A stretch of 64,000 bases of DNA from Rhodeus uyekii (Eukaryota; Chordata; Actinopteri; Cypriniformes; Acheilognathidae). The position numbers and the translations under genes are program-made. This document shows positions 1 to 11,010 of the stretch, one piece after another. The stretch spans positions 248,001 to 312,000 of the forward strand of contig JAWRVZ010000242.1 of assembly GCA_037043235.1 (NCBI GenBank). Direction: 5' to 3'. Every line of letters starts with the position of its first letter. Positions within the stretch are counted from its first letter, which is position 1. The notes under the pieces were generated by a model, which saw only the letters and a program-made list of their open reading frames with translations, had not been told where the DNA came from and searched no databases.

Positions 1-404
1 AAAATTTTGTCGTCCGTATGAAATAGAGAGAAAGATCAGTGAAACAGATTATGTTGTACGTACTCCAGATCGCAGAAGAAAAACAGGAGTGTGTCATGTG
101 AATATGCTAAAGCCGTACTGTAATCGAGTTCCTGCTGAGAAACGTGTTGATCTTTCATCTAAACTTCCAGTGACAACAGTAACATCCCTGAGCCGCGTCA
201 CTGAAGACTGTCCAGTAAACTGTGAACAAACTGCAGGCTGAAAAACTCAGAAATGTTGTTGAACCTCGAAGACACATTGTCTTACCTTTCGAATCTGCAA
301 CGGCAAGACTCAAGGCTCCCCCACTCTAACGTCACATTACATGTCTCGCCGCTCGCGCACCAGAACATACACAATTAATTATTTTGTCGAAGCTACTACG
401 GTCA
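1..404. other. No gene recognised
   Basis: Unique-looking, moderately AT-rich sequence. I see no open frame of note, no recognised repeat and no RNA gene. Confidence 0.4.
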
Positions 405-1870
405 AAGTCAAAGTGGAGTTTATTGTCATTTCAGCCATATACGAGTACATAGTGAAATGAAACAACGTTTCCCAGGAAACAAGGTGCTATAAACAAAACA
501 AAGAACCTATATACATAAAGTGCACAAGTTGCAAACCGACAGCACAAGACAGTAACACATACAACAGTACACAGATTAAGTACAAAAAAAGTAAAAAGTA
601 AACAAACTTCTATATATACATAAAGTGCACAGAGTGCAAACAGACAACACGAGACAGTAACGCAGACCAGTTACGCAAAGTGACTGTAGTGATTGTGTGC
701 AATCACTAGTGATCTGTAGTGACAGTGCAAATATAAAAATAAATAAATAATAGAGATGAACGATAGTAAAAAACAGTCTGTTGGAAACAGTCCAAAGTAG
801 TGCAGTTTGTATGGGTTAATTAGAGTTGAACAGCCTGATGGCATGGGGGAAAAAACTGTTACAAAGTCTGGATGTGAGAGAACGAATACTACGATACCAT
901 TTTCCAGAAGGCAGGAGGGTAAAAAGTGTGTGTGAGGGGTGTGTGGGATCATCCACAATGCAATGTAAATGTCTGTGACAGAGGGAAGAGAGACCCCGAT
1001 GATCTTTTCAGCAGTTCTCACTGTCCGCTGCAGGGTCCTGCGGTCCGAGACGGTGCAGTTTCCAAACCAGGCAGTGATACAGCTGCTCAGGATACTCTCA
1101 ATTGTCCCTCTGTAGAACACTGTGAGGATGGAGGTGGGAGGTGTGCTTTCCTCAGCCTCCTCAGAAAGTACAGGCGCTGCTGGGCCTTCTTTGCTGTGTG
1201 ACTGGTGTTGAGCGACCAGGTGAGGTTCTCCGTCAGGTGAACACCAAGAAACTTGGTGCTCTGTACGATCTCCACAGGGGAGCCGATGTTCAACGGAGAA
1301 TGGTCTCTCTGTGCTCTTCTGAAGTCAACAACCATTTCTTTGGTTTTGTCCACGTTCAGATACAGGTTGTTGGCTCTACACCAGTCCGTTAGCCGTTTCA
1401 CCTCTTCTCTGTATGCCGACTCGTCGTTCTTGCTGATGAGACCCATCACGGTCGTGTCATCGGCGAACTTGATAATGTGGTTTGAGCTATGCTTTGCTAC
1501 ACAGTCGTGAGTCAGCAGAGTGAACAGCAGTGGTCTGAGCACACAGCCCTGAGGGGCCCCAGTGCTCAGTGTGGTGGTGCTGGAGAGTCTGTTCCCGATC
1601 CGGACTGACTGAGGTTTGGATCCAGGATCCAGTTGCAGAGGGAGGTGTTCAGGCCCAGCAGGTTCAGCTTATCAGTCAGGTGCTGAGGAATGATGGTGTT
1701 GAATGCTGAACTGAAGTCAATGAAGAGCATTCGAACATACGTGTTTTTCTTGTCCAGGTGAGGGCCAGATGGAGGGTGGTACTGATGGCGTCATCTGTTG
1801 AGTGGTTGGGGCAGTAAGCAAACTGCAGGGGGTCTAGTGAGGGGGGCAGCAGGGTGATCATTACTCTTGT
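405..1870 (-). mobile_element. L2-type LINE, 3' part
   Basis: A non-LTR retrotransposon fragment read right to left. Its 3' end lies near 405-412, where TTTGAC-type repeats on the minus strand form the short-repeat tail usual for fish L2 elements. The 3' UTR covers about 412-670 and the remains of the reverse transcriptase frame lie to the right of it. The 5' part (endonuclease, early RT) is absent, as expected after 5'-truncated target-primed insertion. The family call rests on recognising the RT and the conserved C-terminal segment. Confidence 0.8.
671..1861 (-). pseudogene. LINE ORF2 reverse transcriptase C-terminal part, frameshifted
   Basis: Three minus-strand open stretches in different frames together cover the RT palm to the C-terminus. 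The stretch at 1676-1861 carries LDPLQFAYCPNHSTDDAI, the conserved block before the RT active site. The stretch at 1087-1542 carries the active-site box FADDTT near its start, followed by the thumb (TKEMVVDFRR, KFLGV). The stretch at 671-1120 starts with SILSSCITAWFGNC, the usual C-terminal block of L2-clade ORF2, then runs into UTR. Reading through needs at least two frameshifts, and the RT is incomplete at its N-terminus, so this is a dead copy. Its ancestral role was copying its own RNA into DNA at a nicked genomic target. Confidence 0.8.
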
Positions 1871-1949
1871 TTCACAATGTATATTCGAAAGTGGATTAAA
1901 AAGACAGGGCCTACCACAACACCTGCTACTGCTATTTCAAGTTCTGCTT

Positions 1950-2062
1950 CATAAATGCTGTTTATGTGATGATTATATTTAAAATAATTACTGTTTATGT
2001 GATGATTATATTTTAAACAAATGCTGTTTATGTGATATTATATTTAAAATATTTAAAGTGAA
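1950..2062. repeat. Degenerate short tandem repeat, about 3 units
   Basis: Three imperfect units contain the core TGCTGTTTATGTGATGATTA or a near variant, spaced by about 30-36 bases and each followed by an AT-rich run ending in TTTAAA-like sequence. Confidence 0.6.
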
Positions 2063-2706
2063 ACTAAAAACTTGTTTTAATGGCTACAAGTAGGCTAGGA
2101 GCGCGACAAATACCGGTGCGCGATTCATGAGTGAAGCTCCGCTTTTTTAGCCGGAGCTTTTTTTTCTTAAGCTCATAAGGCTGTTTTTTTTTTTTGCATT
2201 CTTATTTCCTGTCCCTGTGTAGGCTCTTTTATTTTAGGCTATTTGACTGTGTAAACAGCTCAGCAACCCTGTTATATATAGGCCACACACAGTCCATTGC
2301 ATTATGATTGCAAGAAAAATCAACATTGTGAAAAAAAGTGTGCCGTAAAATGTCCCGGTGTGTATGAAGCTTCATCGAGTGTCTTTATCAATATATTTGT
2401 TGTACTTTAGTGTTTTATAGACTCGATATTATTTATTAAAATAAAAAAGCCACCCTGATCACCGCCCCCTTTCAGTATTTCACACGCCCCCTTCGGGACT
2501 CGGCTGGCGCCAGCTCTGAACATATATAATAAAAATATGTAGTATTTATATAGAAAAAGTATATATATCAAGAAAAAGATGTGCTTGAGTTAAATTCGTA
2601 AAAAGATATTCCAAATTTGGATTAAAAAATATAGTTAATATTTAACAAAAGTTGTTAACATTGTTCTTTTGGTTGATTTTTATTACCAAAAAAAAAAAGA
2701 TCTGAT

Positions 2707-2738
<32 letters not shown>

Positions 2739-3250
2739 CCTACTATTTACTAATTACTACAAAAATAATTATTAGTGGCAGCCCTATATTTATTAATCAA
2801 CTTTTCAAAATTTAATTGTCACTCAGTCAGAGAGCCAGTTTATCAAGTCGTATGAAGATTTCTTGAAAATAATGTAAATTATTATTTTTTGAATATTCTT
2901 ATTCTGTTAGTAATTAATATGTACCCTTCTATAATGTTTCAGAAACAGTTTGGAGACTATTAGACTGGATAATTCTTCGAAGTAACATCCAAAGCTACGT
3001 ATTTAAAGATTTCGCGTCAGTAAGTGTAAGAACATCATAAGAACATTTGCAGGAATATATTAGCTCTTAATCTAATATCAACTGGACAACTGAAGTCAGA
3101 ATGTCTGAGAAGATCAAGTTTACTACGACACTGATGACAAACTGGATACCAGCATCTCTTGGAGTCATGTCTTTCCGTGATATTTAGTTGTGGGTTTATT
3201 TTTATTTTGTTTGTTTATTAAAAAAATATGACTCAGTTATATCTTCTTTT
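2063..3250. other. AT-rich intergenic stretch
   Basis: No gene seen. It holds two homopolymer runs (poly-T near 2180-2195, poly-A at about 2715-2738) and an 8-bp hairpin next to a T run near 2134-2168. A short GC-richer patch lies around 2455-2515. Confidence 0.4.
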
Positions 3251-3254
3251 AAGG

Positions 3255-3795
3255 TTGCTACAGTTTATCTGGATTCAGTCTGTCTCCATTTTTTTCTGTT
3301 TCTTCATATAATCAGACTCGTAGATGGTGAATTGTAGATGGTCTGAATCCTTGTGCTCCTCAATCTGTGTCACTCTCTGATCTAATTCCTTCAAACGGTC
3401 AAACACGGCCTCGAGGCATTTCTTCATTTCATACAGCGGCTTGGTGAATTTGCTTGCAGCTGTTTTTCCAATCTTTCGATAGGTCAGGGTAATCCCAAAG
3501 CCAAAGAATAGGAGCCCTGCTATCAGTAATCCAATCATATATAGAGCCAGGCACAGGACCTGCCAGTTGTTCCATGGGTCCATCGCATTCCCAGCCTCAA
3601 AAAATCCCGTCCGGGCAGGTGGGCTCTCCCGGAGCAGCCTTTCTTTGTGAAAAAATCAATTCCATTTCAGTGTTGTTTTCAGGAGTCCAGCAAGCAGCGG
3701 GTCTCAGAGAAAAAGAGACAAAATAGACAGAGCAGAGCAGAGCGGAGCAAAGGAAGACACGTCTGCACTGTACAAAAGCAGGAAGGAGGCTTTAA
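3255..3795 (-). mobile_element. TM-cc element, copy 1 (unnamed repeated element)
   Basis: This stretch shares with sequences near 14.4 kb and 57.4 kb a common 5' leader (GGACTCCTG preceded by the complement of CCAGCAAGCAGCGGGTC) and a common short ORF. The copy differs from the other two. It retains roughly 100 bases between leader and ORF that they lack, giving the ORF a longer N-terminus, and its sequence diverges from theirs after the coiled-coil region. It has no visible (ATCT)n tail. It may be a longer parental form or a chimaera. Ends are approximate. Confidence 0.6.
3275..3583 (-). CDS. Short membrane protein with coiled coil, encoded by TM-cc element
   Basis: An intact 102-residue frame starting ATG. 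Residues 1-8 are MDPWNNWQ. A hydrophobic segment of about 20 residues (roughly 10-30, containing MIGLLIAGLLFFGFG) looks like a single membrane span. A basic stretch follows (TYRKIGKTAASKF), then a predicted amphipathic helix from about 52-75 (KKCLEAVFDRLKELDQRV) with leucine and valine at heptad-like spacing. The C-terminus is charged. I do not recognise the family. The same protein core appears twice more in this window (14465-14794 and 57100-57400), so it is element-borne. Whether it is expressed is unknown. Confidence 0.55.
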   Translation of the reverse strand: MDPWNNWQVLCLALYMIGLLIAGLLFFGFGITLTYRKIGKTAASKFTKPLYEMKKCLEAVFDRLKELDQRVTQIEEHKDSDHLQFTIYESDYMKKQKKMETD

Positions 3796-3799
3796 TAAG

Positions 3800-5190
3800 C
3801 TTAGAATAAGCTTTATAAAGTTAGCAAAATCTTGCCAGTCTCACCAGTTTACATTTTTACAAAAATGTATTTATTTATGAATCGTGCTGCAATTGAGCTA
3901 CATTTACAAGATTTAACTCAAAGATTAAAGACTCCGACTTCATTTCTTAATAGCAAATCATAATTATAAAATTTCCACTAGTGTATATGCATTGAATGGG
4001 TCCTAGCTCTGTCTCTCTTTCACTTCCGCAGGTGCTTGTCATGTTGAAATGTATAGCTTTTTATACCAAAGTCCACATTAGATCTGTTTTGAGTGCAAGC
4101 TAAGTATAAGTTGTATGCATGGGCATGTGTGATTCTACTGTACAAGGTTTTACAAACACAAATATATAGTTTATTGTGTAACGAAAATATCAATAATGAC
4201 CATGGAGAGCGTGACTTTTCCGTGGCTTTTAATCATAAGAAAGACTTTTACCATGTTTGTTGCATCGTTGAGCAGTTGAACCCATCACAGAAGCTTACGT
4301 AAAGCTTGAAGAATGTATTGTTCAATCACAGGCGTTTACGCACGCAACATTCACGCACAGGGGTTTGCTGAGTTGAGTTGAGTTGAGTTGAGGAATACAA
4401 TCACTCGCGTCACCGGTGAGAAAGTGAGAAAAATCCCTAAAGCAGAAGGCATTTTTCCCTTGGCGAATTCTGCTCAGTCACTTTATGTTTATAAGCACAC
4501 ATGTAAAGTGATTGACAGTCTGGTAAATTTATATGGAAAAACAAAGTTCACTACATTAATAAAATCAGTAATATTAAACTCATATGATACAGGCGGTCTC
4601 AATTTCAATTCCCTTTAGCGTTCTGAATAATACTTTAACTATTCTAAAATTAGATCCCTATTCTTTTTTTTTAACAAGAGAATGTCTCTAGCCCTCATGT
4701 TATTTCTTATTGGAACAACTTCTTCAATAATGTAAATTGGACTCATGTTTAGCGGTTGCTCCAAAAATGATTCCTTACAAATAATCATGCTGCTGTAACA
4801 AGGCATTTGCGCTTTGTGATATCGCATAGGAGCTTTATTATTGCAATGCTTACAGAACTAGTCATTTTAACAAGAGATTCATACTTTAATAAGCGCATAT
4901 TTGAAAGTTCTCACAATGTGACAAATGTTGAGGCAGAAAAGATAAAACTTGTAATACTATCAGGAAGAAAAGAAGAAAAAAACAGCTGAACAACAATGAA
5001 AAAGAACATGTGTAAAACTCGTAAAAAGCAAAATAAACTTTTTTTAGAACAATAAAGGTATAGTCAAAATGACCAAGGTAGTATAGTCAAAGGTATAGTC
5101 AAAATGCTCCCTGTATGAGAGAAGTAGAAAAATAATTAGAATTAGTTTTGTTAATCTAAAAACTATAACGACAAATATATTTTAAAAAAG
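3800..5190. other. AT-rich region, no gene
   Basis: No convincing coding sequence. Contains a short GAGTT pentanucleotide run at about 4371-4393 and a degenerate TATAGTCAAA repeat at about 5058-5105. Small open frames of 60-76 codons here lack any recognisable motif. Confidence 0.4.
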
Positions 5191-5194
5191 TCTA

Positions 5195-5283
5195 TTAAAG
5201 TGAACACTATATAAAAATGCATCAGTGTGTAGCTGCATATGTAGCAATTGCCCTGTGAAACTGTGATTTACACAGATTTCAGA
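5195..5283 (+). repeat. X-family fragment
   Basis: Matches 30590-30735 and 58905-59010, sharing GTGAACACT, GCATCAGTGTGTAG, CTGCATATGTAG and TTTACACNGATTTCAGAAAA, with an internal deletion. It abuts the truncated end of ERV1 env, so it marks the left break of the provirus. Confidence 0.7.
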
Positions 5284-7251
5284 AAATGAAATCCACAGGC
5301 TTCCTCCACAAACTCAACGGTTTCTGTAACATCAGTGAACATGGACCCTACGCTGAATGCGACCATAAAAGCTACAGACATGCTAGTAGGCCCATCAGGT
5401 TCTGTGAAAAATGGAATCCCATCTGATCTAAGCCACACTGAATTTAGATACTCATAGCCTGCGAACGTTTCAGTTGCTTTCATTTGTTTTAGGAACTTCT
5501 CAATGTAATTCACGCGAACTTGGTCAGACTTCAATTTTGGGTAATACTCAGTTTTACGCTTCATTTTAGCAAAACACAACCCTAATTCAGCACAAGTGCC
5601 ATGTTTGCACGTTTTGGCTGGGTACCATGAAGGTCCCAAAGGATGTACAAGCTTATGGTTGGCACAATTGCTGGAATTTGGTTTGGAAGAAAGATCTCTA
5701 ATCCCCTGTACTGGTGGAATCGGTCGTAAAAACTGACGAAATTGATTTTCCTTATCGAACCATTCATCTCCTAACGCTACATCTGACCTCTGAGGCCACA
5801 TAAACACCTGAAACGGTCGAAAATACCTCCAAGCCAAATCATCAATCGTCACTGGTACGCGAGAGATTTCCACTCTACTGACTGCTATTTCCAAAAACAA
5901 GTGAAACATGTTAATATGCATCCAAGCAGTAACATTGTAGGCTGGGGATGTGGCGCTATTACATTTACTTTCAAGATGGTCATGCAACTGTTCCATTTCA
6001 AAGATGGTTTTGTTTGCCATAAAGCAAAATTATATTGATACAAAACATCCCTAAGACTAGCCCAGGTATAATCGGGTTTAACAAAAGACGAATTGCAAAG
6101 TTCCCATGGAATGGGCATATCCTTAACCCCTGCGATAGTGGCTGCGACATTCTTACATTTGGTAGTTTGCTCTGGAGGGAAGTTTATAAAGAACCACTTC
6201 TGGATCTCCTTACCCAGACAGCGTTCCACATGTATTGTCTCTTTCCACGGATCATCTAACCTGGTGTAAGAGCATTCACAAGAGGCAAATCATTATTACT
6301 ACCGTTTAGATCGAAGTTGTCCTTATCAGTCTTGTCCATTCGTCCTAACTCATCACAGACTACACCATAAGACCTGTCTGAATCCCATCGAACCACATGA
6401 ACTTTAGTTGGCTTCAAAACTCCCCATCTCATCAAAAGTTTGTCCTTTAACACCTCTTCATACCATTCAGAGTTAGGATCCACTCTAAACACCACATTTG
6501 AGTTCAGGTAACTTAAGGAAACTGCATTAACAACCTTGTTGAACTCTACTTGATCTCCAGCCTGTGGTAGAAAGTAAGACATAATATGTCGGGGGTCGGG
6601 TGCGCTTGGGTATAATGGCAATTTAAATGGTTTACCACCCAATATTATGTGGGCATCCCCAGAATTCACAGACTGTCGTTTCTTTCGCTCTGAACTATTG
6701 TCAACAAACTTCTGGTACAGCACGTATCTATGGACTTCATCTATTCGGGATAAACAAACACTTTGGTTCTTGCTGGTAATGGCAATTGGAATCCAGCTTA
6801 ATGAGCTGAAGTTGCTCTGAAACACGTTCACTCCACTGTCGTTTAACCATTGGCCTGTTTGCATAATGAGGGTGTTCTCTGGATAATTTGGGGAGTGACC
6901 AAGCCAAAAGGTCACTGTCTCATTTCCGTCCAAACGATAACATCTATCATTAACCTTACGATACATACTTGGAATCAAATTTAGTCCCTCAGTTGAATTT
7001 AGGCATGGGTATTTAACCCATGATGGACGGTTATCAGTTATCTCACATTCCCAATTGGTTGAAAAGGCATGAAATCGACCTGTCCAGAGAGAAATTTGAA
7101 TCCACATCAAGAAAGATAATGCCGTCAATATCAGAATTACGAAAGAGATCGGAATGACTAATCGTAAAAATGCCTGTCTCATTTTTAGCCTTTTCTCTTT
7201 CCGCACTTCTTGCAGAATCATTAGCTCCAGTATGTCCTCCGGCCCAGACAT
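5284..7251 (-). pseudogene. env: ERV1 env: leader and surface region, transmembrane subunit missing
   Basis: A retroviral envelope remnant in three frames: 7251-6256, about 6229-6010 and 6020-5284, so two frameshifts separate them. The start chosen is the ATG at 7251, because it precedes a basic stretch and a roughly 22-residue hydrophobic segment (residues 31-52, within VIPISFVILILTALSF) that would act as an uncleaved signal or leader anchor. Several N-glycosylation sites (NDS, NFS, NQS, NSS) fit an exposed glycoprotein. The basic RKKR at about residue 190 is a furin-type cleavage site. The rest is cysteine-rich surface-like sequence. No fusion peptide, CX6CC motif or C-terminal anchor is present, so the copy cannot encode a complete Env. 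Confidence 0.75.
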
Positions 7252-7339
7252 CTGTAAATAAAAGCACTAGTTCCAGAATTTAAATTAGCATACACAATGG
7301 GTACATTTATCATGCATGATTCTGGAAATAATATTGCTG

Positions 7340-9130
7340 TTAGGAGCTATTCGTTTGATGGTAACACTTTTCAAGCGGTTTCACCTGTGACCAATGTCTC
7401 CACACTGTACCCAAAACCCCTTTGTCAAGAAGAACAGAAGTATTAGTCGTTAATAACACCTGGTAGGGTCCCTCAAATTTTGCACCTAGAGGCGAAACGA
7501 TTTCCTTTCTCAACATGACCTTGTCCCCTATTTCAGGCAGGACAGGCGGATTTCTCAGTTCAGTGTTTCTTTCTCTGCTTGTTTGATACTGACACTAACT
7601 CGTGTATCACGTAAACATTTATCCAAAGCTTTCAGATAATTTTGCAGAGAATCCTTCAAAGGCCCAGACGGTCCCTCATGTTGCAAGGGAGCATCCCACG
7701 GAAGTCGCATGTAGCGACCAGTCATTATCTCAAAAGGGCTGATCTGTGTGGTTTTGTTAGGGCTGGCTCTCATACTTAATAAGATTGTTGGGATGGCCAT
7801 CCCTTCCCCCACTCCAACAATCTCTTTCTCAATGACGTTTTCAAAGTACGATTTGTACGTTCGACAGAGCCACTAGACTGAGGCCTGAAAGCAATGTGAA
7901 AATGTTGTTTTACCTCCATTAATTTCATGACGTTTTTCATGACCCTGCCTGTGAAGTGTGTGCCCTGATCTGAATCAATTTGCAATGGCAAACCCCATCT
8001 TGGAAAGACTTCGTTTAACAAAATTTTTGCTGTCGCATCTGCTGTGCAGTTTTTCAGCGGAAACGCCTCCACCCATCTGGAAAACAGATCAACAATCATT
8101 AGAATGTAGGTGTATCCTCCACTAGGAGGGAGGGGACCTATAAAATCAATTTGGAGGTGTGTCCATGGTCCCTGGGGGCGTGGTGCATGTCCTAAAGGGA
8201 TTTTTAGTTTCGAGGGCGAGTTTACCTTTAGACAGATTAAACACCTTTTGCAAAAATCAACGCAAGCAGTTCTCATCTTTGGCCACCACCATGTTTTTGA
8301 AATCATTGCATGTAATTTTTCAGGCCCCACATGTGCCAACCCATGATACAAAGACATCAATTCAGTACGAGCAGAAGCAGGGCAGACGTAGCGGTCATTA
8401 AATTTCATTAGTCCATCTAGACCTTTGTGTGCCCCTAACTTTGTCCATTGCTCGTCTGCATCAGTTTCTGAATATAATTCAAAAATGTCTCTGGCATTCT
8501 CCTTCTCCTGGGGACAAAGAGCCATTACACTCACACATTTCTCAGTCTGTTTTGCATTATTTCGTGCAGCTGCGTCAGCAGCTTGATTCCCTTTTGACTC
8601 TGGAGATTTGTCCTTGGCGTGTCCCGTGACTTTGATAACAGCTCCTTCTGCGGGAAGATCACAAGCTTCCATAAGTTCGATTACCTGCTGTTGATGAGAG
8701 ATGGGGAGACCTGCAGTTGTTAAAAATCCTCTGCGTTTCCACATAGGTCCGAAGTCATGAACGGTACCGTATGCATAACGGCTGTCAGTGTACACGTTGA
8801 TTCTTTTCCCTCTGCCATGCTGTAGTGCACACGTCAGCGGGACCAGTTCAGCCACTTGAGCTCCTCCTCCTGAAAGAGAACCACAGTCTACGGTCTCACC
8901 ATGGTCATTAACCACAGCCCAGCCGGTGAAGCGTTGTCCTTCCTCATAGAAACTGGATCCATCCACAAACAAATTCATTGCCTCCGAAAGAGGTTCAGAT
9001 TGAATTGGGCCGTAGCTGTCGTCCTCGAGCAGTTGTACACAATTATGTGCAGTCCCTTCGTCTGGTAACAGAGAGGCAGGATTGATAGCAGTTTCACAGT
9101 CTGTATTTGAATTTCCACATTTTTACTCAA
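7340..9130 (-). pseudogene. pol: ERV1 pol 3' part: RNase H and integrase
   Basis: The frame runs from the transposon junction near 9130. RNase H begins near 8978 with the catalytic-type block NLFVDGSS, then TDSRYAYGTVH and the late NQAADAAAR. Integrase follows. A zinc-binding region shows a C-X2-C pair (CKRCLIC). The core carries LQIDFIGPLP (first D), DSDQGTHFTG (second D) and SSGSVERTNR (glutamate), the DDE triad. A frameshift near 7800 and another near 7560 interrupt it. The C-terminal SH3-like part (GDKVMLRK, GAKFEGPYQV, WRHWSQVKP) ends at a TAA at 7340-7342, 89 bases before the env ATG. Ancestral role: removal of the RNA template strand and joining viral DNA ends to the chromosome. The style is gammaretrovirus-like. 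Confidence 0.85.
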
Positions 9131-9384
9131 GAGAGTGGCCTTATGGAATTAAGATTGTGCCATTAATATTGAACGAAATATTAGTGAAAACGAACAAAAA
9201 TACTCTCCACGAACGAAAAAAACTAACCTCACACCAAAAAAATTAACATCGTCTTCGAATAAACTGTATTCTTTGTTGGCAGTTCCCTAAACTGCGGTTT
9301 CGCTGCCAGAGTTTTTGTGTTCGCTTTAAAAGTTTTCGTTTACGATTCTCAAATTTACGTTCGTTTTTCTGACTCAAACCTAAC

Positions 9385-9611
9385 GTGTGGGCGGGGCTTA
9401 ACAAAGTTCGCTCTCATTGGCTAGTGCCATTTTGATTGACGGCTCCTTGAACCGGAAGTAGTTGATGCTTCAATGACGCGATTTTCAGAGCACCTGGGGC
9501 TGTATACAAACACACACGCGAATAATCATAGTTTATTATAGAACACTAACAGACACGAGAAGCGTCACCAGGAGCGGCAGCAAGCCTCAACATCCTCCTC
9601 GCAGACTGAGG
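9385..9611 (+). promoter_or_regulatory. Promoter-like GC box, CCAAT region and splice donor, mirrored in the other arm
   Basis: Within the left inverted repeat lie GTGGGCGGGGC (GC box, about 9388), a CATTGGCTAG CCAAT-type box in reverse or forward sense and CpG-rich sequence, ending in CAGACTGAG followed by GTAAGT at 9611, a strong donor. The same block is mirrored at about 11960-12190, so both ends could drive transcription inward. A second donor copy (CAGCCTGAG then GTAAGT at 9987) lies just inside the left arm. Function is inferred from sequence only. Confidence 0.45.
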
Positions 9612-10869
9612 TAAGTTTAATACCGTTTTATTCCTGTTCTGTATGAAAGTTATGTCTATATTTAGCATTGTGAGAGAAGATCAGGTCACATTGGTCTTCA
9701 CGATCATTCATAAATCATGCTGATTTTCGGCTCAAGAAACTTTTCTGATTATTGTTAGTGTTGAAAATGTTTAACCTTTGCTTAACATTGTTGTTATACT
9801 TCATAATTCTTTAAACAGAAATGAAGAGCATTTATGAAAGACTATAACATTGTAAATGTCTCCTATAATATTACACTGTTTTACTGTATACTGTATCATC
9901 TAATAAATTCAGCTTTAATCACTGGAATAAATAAAAATAACATTATTAAAATAGAAAGTTATTTAACATCCTCCTCGCAGCCTGAGGTAAGTTTAATACA
10001 GTAGTCAATACAGTTGTATTCCTGTTCTGAATGAAAATTGTCTACATATTTTATATGCAAGGGATTTTATGAAATTTGTCTATACTGCTAAAGTTGATAA
10101 GCTCAGATAGATAAGCCTTTACTTAGGCTGTCTGATATGCACCTAACTACGCATTATTTGTACCTGCAGGAACAAGTGCAATCTGATATATTGCAGCGAA
10201 TGTAAACCTGCACCATTGTCTCTTGTTCATGCAAGTACCAACCATAAACTTCTGTGAGTATTTGCACTCAGAAGGTCTTACTGTCGCCACACACTGATGC
10301 ATCCAGATGTACACTGAACAGTTTAGTTTAAGATTAATTACTAACAAACCCAAGAAAGTTAGACATTACATAATTTAACCTCAATTTTATGAAGTGATGC
10401 GACTGCTTTACCTTTCAGTTGAGTCTTATTAAAAAAAATTAAACGGTCATTTTAGTTTTAGAATTTTTATAACAGATAAAAGTTTAAAGACCTTTTTTAA
10501 TGTATGATAGTTTTTACATCTGTACGTTTTTTTATTTGCCATGAATATAGCCAGGATAGCTAGTATGATAAACCGTTCATAAACACTAATAATAATAGAC
10601 CACTGATGCTTTCTTTTCCACTGTCATTTTGCTTCATTGACATGGCAATAGCGTTCTTAACTTTGGCCCTCAACGTTCACTTTCCTGCAGATCTCCAATT
10701 TTGGTCATGAGGTTATCTGTAAATGAATAACATACTTGGAACATTACCTGAATATAGCCACATTGGGATAATATAATTCACAAATTTATCAAACTAAATA
10801 GTGTAGGTCATTCTTTGTGAGTTCAAAGCAGTCAATATTTATAAACTGTCTAATGGTTTCTCTTTTCAG

Positions 10870-11010
10870 GTAGTGGAGCAACTATTTCAAGAGGAATCTG
10901 CCGATATTGACCCAGTGGACGGTGTGGTGGTGCCAGAGAGCCATTGCCCCTTGGCAGGGCAAACACTTGCTGTTCTGCATGGACTGAACAATCCCTTCAA
11001 TCACCACTGA
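10870..11010 (+). CDS. Possible terminal exon of transposon-borne gene, 46 codons
   Basis: A pyrimidine-rich acceptor (GTTTCTCTTTTCAG) at 10856-10869 precedes an open frame to TGA at 11008-11010. It encodes a 46-residue acidic tail with VVPESHCPLAGQT. The frame has no ATG and is closed by TAG at 10804, so it only makes sense as a 3' exon joined to the GTAAGT donors upstream. A possible AATAAA lies near 11278. I do not recognise the protein. It may be the last exon of the autonomous partner's transposase or accessory gene. Confidence 0.4.
   Translation, partial: VVEQLFQEESADIDPVDGVVVPESHCPLAGQTLAVLHGLNNPFNHH

Noticed and set aside
1087..1392. Plus-strand frames over the first LINE
   Set aside because: They are antisense to the well-supported reverse transcriptase remnants.
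2134..2168. GC hairpin followed by T run resembling a rho-independent terminator
   Set aside because: The window is vertebrate DNA with no bacterial gene upstream. An 8-bp inverted repeat beside poly-T is expected by chance in such sequence.
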